Shown here piece after piece: positions 60,992 to 64,000 of a stretch of 64,000 bases of DNA. The stretch's first letter is position 1. The number at the start of each line of letters is the position of its first letter. The position numbers and the translations under genes were made by a program. The notes under the pieces were generated by a model. The model was not told the origin of the DNA. It was given only the letters and a program-made list of their open reading frames with translations, and made no database searches. The stretch is from VGWB01 sp964480945. GTDB lineage: Bacteria > Bacteroidota > Ignavibacteria > UBA10030. The DNA is taken from positions 25,319 to 89,318 of the forward strand of contig CAYZRX010000007.1 of NCBI GenBank assembly GCA_964480945.1. Direction: 5' to 3'.

Positions 60992-63809
60992 GGGGGATTT
61001 GCCGGCTCGGGCGGGGGTGGTTTTCCAGCTTCAGCGAGATTGTGGAGGCGAACGCAGGCTCCCGCCAGATGGAGATGAAATCGGGATCGAGCACCTCCGC
61101 GAACCTGTAATCGATCGCAACAGCCTTTGCGAGATTAGCGAGAGCCTTCACCTTGTCCTTCTGAATAGCGTACACGCGCGCCTTCCAGTAGTACGCCTGG
61201 GCTGATCCCGGCGCCAGGGAATCGATGTTCGCGATGGCTTTCCTTGCAAGCTCAGGGTTCTTCGCCCGCCGGGCGTTGAGCAAGCCGAGGTACGCGAGCG
61301 CCGTGACGTCGCTCGGATCGTTGGTCACCATCTTCTCGGCGAGCGCGAGCCCATCATCGAGAGCCGTCAACGATTCATACTTACCCGAGAGTTGATACGT
61401 TTGCCCCATCCGATAATACAGGATCACCTTCGCATCATCGTTTGCCCGACCCATGAGGGCTTGGCAGTAGGCCACAACTTTGTCATCCTGATCCAGACCG
61501 CTCCATACTTTGAATTTGTAGTCAACGGTCAGCAATGAATCGTTCGCGCCGAGGCTTGTCGCCGTATCGAACAGCCGGGCCGCGGCCTCGTACTCCTCTT
61601 TGTACAGATGAACGAGACCCATCACAATACTGGACTCATAATACCTCGGATCATTGGAGAGTGCTGTCGTTGCATACTCCATGGCCTTTTCCTGGTCACC
61701 CGCAATCAATGAGAGGAGAGCGAGCTGCCGGTAGCATTCCGCATTTGTCGGTTGCAGCGAGAGGCTCTTGGATATTGACTCCCAGGCGCTCCTGTACTGT
61801 TGCGTGTATCGATAGACCTCACCCATGATCTCATAGGCGAGCGGAATGCTGGAGTCCATTGCAAGAGCGGTCCTTGTCAGCTGTCCAGCCTCAGCGAGTC
61901 TTGCGTCGTCCTGCTCGCCCTGCCGCTCGAAGTGGAGCAGGTCGGCCTCTGCCAGGGTAACTCTGGCGAATGCGAAGAGTGAATCCATCTCGATTGCCTG
62001 TCGCAGCAGACCGATCCCCTGATCAATGGAAGCGAGCGAGGGTTCGTAGATCAGCTGACGTCCCTCAAGGTATAAGCGGTACGCTTGTGCGTTCGAAGTC
62101 CAGCGGCGGGGTTGCGGAGCAGGCGCCTCGATCTCCAGCGCTTTCACTACCCGCGCGCTGATGTCTGCAGCAATATCGTTCATCCCGATCAGATCGCCCT
62201 GGACGGAAGCCTCCCACACCACATTCTGGGTTCCAGCTTCGATGAGGTTCGCTGTGACGTAGACTTTCTGGCTATCTGCCGCAATCGTCCCTGTGATGAC
62301 GTATGACACCCCGAAGGTTTGTGCAACCTCCGGGATTCCAGCCCTCTGCGGGTCGATCAGCTTTGTACTGTTGGAGGCGATGACAGACAGCTGCTCGACG
62401 CGGTTGAGGTTTTCAGCAACGAAAGCGGAAATTGCCTCTCCGAAGTAGCTGCTCTGAGCCGAGGGAGTGGTGAAGTTCAGGACGGCGATGGTGGCCGGCT
62501 TGGAGAGGTGGCCCGAAAGAAGCAGTATGGCTGCGATAGTGGCAACAGCTGCGACAGAGCCGAGAATGATGTAGAGCTTCCGCTTCGATTTCGGCTCTCC
62601 TTCGAACTCGATTCGAGCCGCCGCAGCCTCAGCCTGCTCTTTCGCGAGGGCCTCGGCGGCCTCCCGCTCGGCGCGCAGTTGCTCCTGCCGTGCCCGTTCC
62701 TCCTCCTCACGCTCCTGGAGCCTCTGAAGCTCCTCCTTGGCTTGCTCGGCCTGGCGGATTTGTTCTTCGAGCTGCTTTGCTTCGGGGTTGTTCGGCTCGA
62801 TCGTATAGACTTCTCGAATGGCAGCGAGTGCTTCCGCAAACTGATCTTGCTCCACGTGCTGGATCGCCCGCTGAACGCTGTCCTGAACCCGCTGCTTCCG
62901 CTCCTCTTCCTTTCGCTTTTTCTCTTCCTTCACGCGCTGTCGCCGCTGCTCCTCCTCCCGCCTGGTTCGTTCCTCCTCGAGTTGAAGAAGGAGCATCTGA
63001 GCGTCGTAGTGGATCTGGACAATCCTGTAGATTTCTTTGACCTCCTCCTCGGCCTTCTCAAAATCGCCCGAATGGAAAAACTCCTGAGCTCTCACAAAGT
63101 GAACGTTGGCCCGTTCCTGTTTCTCCTGTTCCTCCCGCCGTCGGTCTTCGTCGACTCTCTGCCGCGTCGCTTCGACCTGCTTTGCCTCCTCCTCTTCCTG
63201 CTTGGTGATCGCTTCTGCCTTCCGGCGTGTCGGGACCTCTTTGGCAGACTTGGAGGGCTGGGCAAGCTCAGGGATGGATTCGATCAGAAGCTCGAAAACT
63301 TCAACCGGGTCCGCGATATTCTTCAGTTCGATCGAACCGATGCTGAATGCACGAATCTGCATCTTGTTCTTCACCTGATTGAAGATATCCGCCGAGACGC
63401 AGATGCGGGTCGGTTCGGTGATCGCCTCGATCCGGGCCGCGATGTTCACGCCGTCGCCGAAGATATCGTTGCCCACCGTGATCACATCCCCAAGGTGGAT
63501 TCCGATTCGGATTTCGATCCTCTCGAAGCTGCTCTTGTCTTTGTTGTACTCCCAGAACTTCTCCTGCGCCTCGATCGCACACTTCACGGCGTTGACGGCG
63601 CTGGAGAAATCGACCATGAAGGAATCGCCGAGGGACTTGATGATCGTTCCCCCGTACTTCTCGACGACATCTCGAATCATCGAGTCGTGAACCTTCAGAA
63701 GGTCCATTGCTGCGAGCTCGTTCTCCCCCATCTTCTTGGAGAAATCCCTGATGTCGGTGAACATGATCGCAGCAAGTTTCCGGGTTCCGATGTCCTCGTT
63801 TGAAGCCAT
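60981..63809 (-). CDS. Class III nucleotidyl cyclase fused to coiled coil, TM, FlgO-like and TPR domains
   Basis: 942 residues. The cyclase domain (about 10-180) has the metal Asp in IMFTDIRDFS, the adenine-binding Lys in IIKSLGDSF, the second metal Asp in FGDG, and the transition-state Asn/Arg in NIAARIEA, so it should be active, probably on ATP. A Glu/Arg-rich coiled coil covers about 200-400. One membrane helix is at about 411-433. A FlgO/TolB-like domain (about 438-560; IAVLNFTTPSAQ) follows, then TPRs to the end. The cyclase would lie in the cytoplasm and the FlgO/TPR part outside. Confidence 0.93.
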   Translation of the reverse strand: MASNEDIGTRKLAAIMFTDIRDFSKKMGENELAAMDLLKVHDSMIRDVVEKYGGTIIKSLGDSFMVDFSSAVNAVKCAIEAQEKFWEYNKDKSSFERIEIRIGIHLGDVITVGNDIFGDGVNIAARIEAITEPTRICVSADIFNQVKNKMQIRAFSIGSIELKNIADPVEVFELLIESIPELAQPSKSAKEVPTRRKAEAITKQEEEEAKQVEATRQRVDEDRRREEQEKQERANVHFVRAQEFFHSGDFEKAEEEVKEIYRIVQIHYDAQMLLLQLEEERTRREEEQRRQRVKEEKKRKEEERKQRVQDSVQRAIQHVEQDQFAEALAAIREVYTIEPNNPEAKQLEEQIRQAEQAKEELQRLQEREEEERARQEQLRAEREAAEALAKEQAEAAAARIEFEGEPKSKRKLYIILGSVAAVATIAAILLLSGHLSKPATIAVLNFTTPSAQSSYFGEAISAFVAENLNRVEQLSVIASNSTKLIDPQRAGIPEVAQTFGVSYVITGTIAADSQKVYVTANLIEAGTQNVVWEASVQGDLIGMNDIAADISARVVKALEIEAPAPQPRRWTSNAQAYRLYLEGRQLIYEPSLASIDQGIGLLRQAIEMDSLFAFARVTLAEADLLHFERQGEQDDARLAEAGQLTRTALAMDSSIPLAYEIMGEVYRYTQQYRSAWESISKSLSLQPTNAECYRQLALLSLIAGDQEKAMEYATTALSNDPRYYESSIVMGLVHLYKEEYEAAARLFDTATSLGANDSLLTVDYKFKVWSGLDQDDKVVAYCQALMGRANDDAKVILYYRMGQTYQLSGKYESLTALDDGLALAEKMVTNDPSDVTALAYLGLLNARRAKNPELARKAIANIDSLAPGSAQAYYWKARVYAIQKDKVKALANLAKAVAIDYRFAEVLDPDFISIWREPAFASTISLKLENHPRPSRQIPLKD

Positions 63810-64000
63810 TTCCAGCGCGTTATGTTAGTGAGAATCTGAAAAAATAGAGAGGGAGGAGTCGATGAACAGGAGTTAGGATATCAGGGTCTTTCTCGCACAC
63901 GCTTTGCGGTTTTCCTCTTGGCGTGTAATGGGCCCGCAGCTTCAACCGTAAAGTCCAAGATATTCACTCGTTATCGGAATGTCAAGAAGGCCGACAGTCT
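63810..64000. other. Upstream region of the cyclase gene
   Basis: About 190 bases from the cyclase start to the window end. No gene, repeat array or strong hairpin is recognised; it should contain the cyclase promoter. Confidence 0.4.

Noticed and set aside
62319..63803. 494-codon plus-strand ORF rich in Leu
   Set aside because: Antisense to the coiled-coil and cyclase part of the gene at 60981-63809; the Leu-rich look comes from reversed Glu/Gln codons.

Overview
The window is a moderately GC-rich piece of an uncultured bacterial genome. Two runs of N (28708-28717 and 37169-37268) show it is a scaffold. The gene families point to the Bacteroidota-Chlorobiota-Ignavibacteriota group, most likely an Ignavibacteria-like lineage: exported TPR/PD40 propeller proteins, a DUF5916 protein, a RodZ-like HTH membrane protein, a short MerR regulator and a Tat-exported dipeptide epimerase. 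This placement is inference. No prophage, insertion sequence, CRISPR array or rRNA operon was seen.

Region 1 (1-14640, all on the minus strand) is the most unusual part. It holds three paralogous histidine kinases, each followed by its own OmpR/PhoB-type response regulator, and three paralogous exported proteins with an N-terminal TPR segment and a PD40 beta-propeller. The kinases have a large extracytoplasmic sensor that is itself TPR-like. All six transcription units are preceded by tandem direct repeats of TGTCA-like pentamers at a 10-11 base period, usually four, about 40-100 bases upstream of the start codon. This resembles a PhoB/PhoP-type operator and suggests one cross-wired regulon.

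Region 2 (15006-20962, minus strand) is an envelope polysaccharide cluster: a methyltransferase and glycosyltransferases of families GT4, GT39-like, GT9 and GT2. Region 3 (21071-32xxx, plus strand) carries ksgA, a PAP2 phosphatase, a LysE exporter, a membrane-bound SpoIIE-type phosphatase, aroQ, a HAD hydrolase, acpS, a MerR regulator, and nucleoside and nucleobase-type permeases, then an aldo/keto reductase. Degenerate 7-base repeat arrays sit in several spacers.

Region 4 (33257-45424) holds a lipoprotein serine hydrolase and a tRNA-Pro(GGG) followed by about 440 bases packed with perfect hairpins and partial copies of the tRNA 3' end. It continues with a DUF3332 lipoprotein, a GroES-like protein, a bacilliredoxin split by an assembly gap, two small monohaem proteins, an esterase, an orphan DNA methyltransferase, a murein-peptide pair (NlpC/P60 hydrolase and dipeptide epimerase), a receiver-only regulator and a hybrid kinase.

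Region 5 (45541-58115, plus strand) is housekeeping: rodZ-like, ligA, an outer-membrane barrel, a GT9-like fragment, a STAS protein, a sodium:solute symporter, a XerD-type recombinase, a DUF1611 protein, lysA, asd, and a fused homocysteine methyltransferase/methylenetetrahydrofolate reductase. Region 6 (58319-63809) is a convergent pair: a DUF5916 outer-membrane protein and a class III nucleotidyl cyclase fused to a coiled coil, a membrane segment, a FlgO/TolB-like domain and TPRs.
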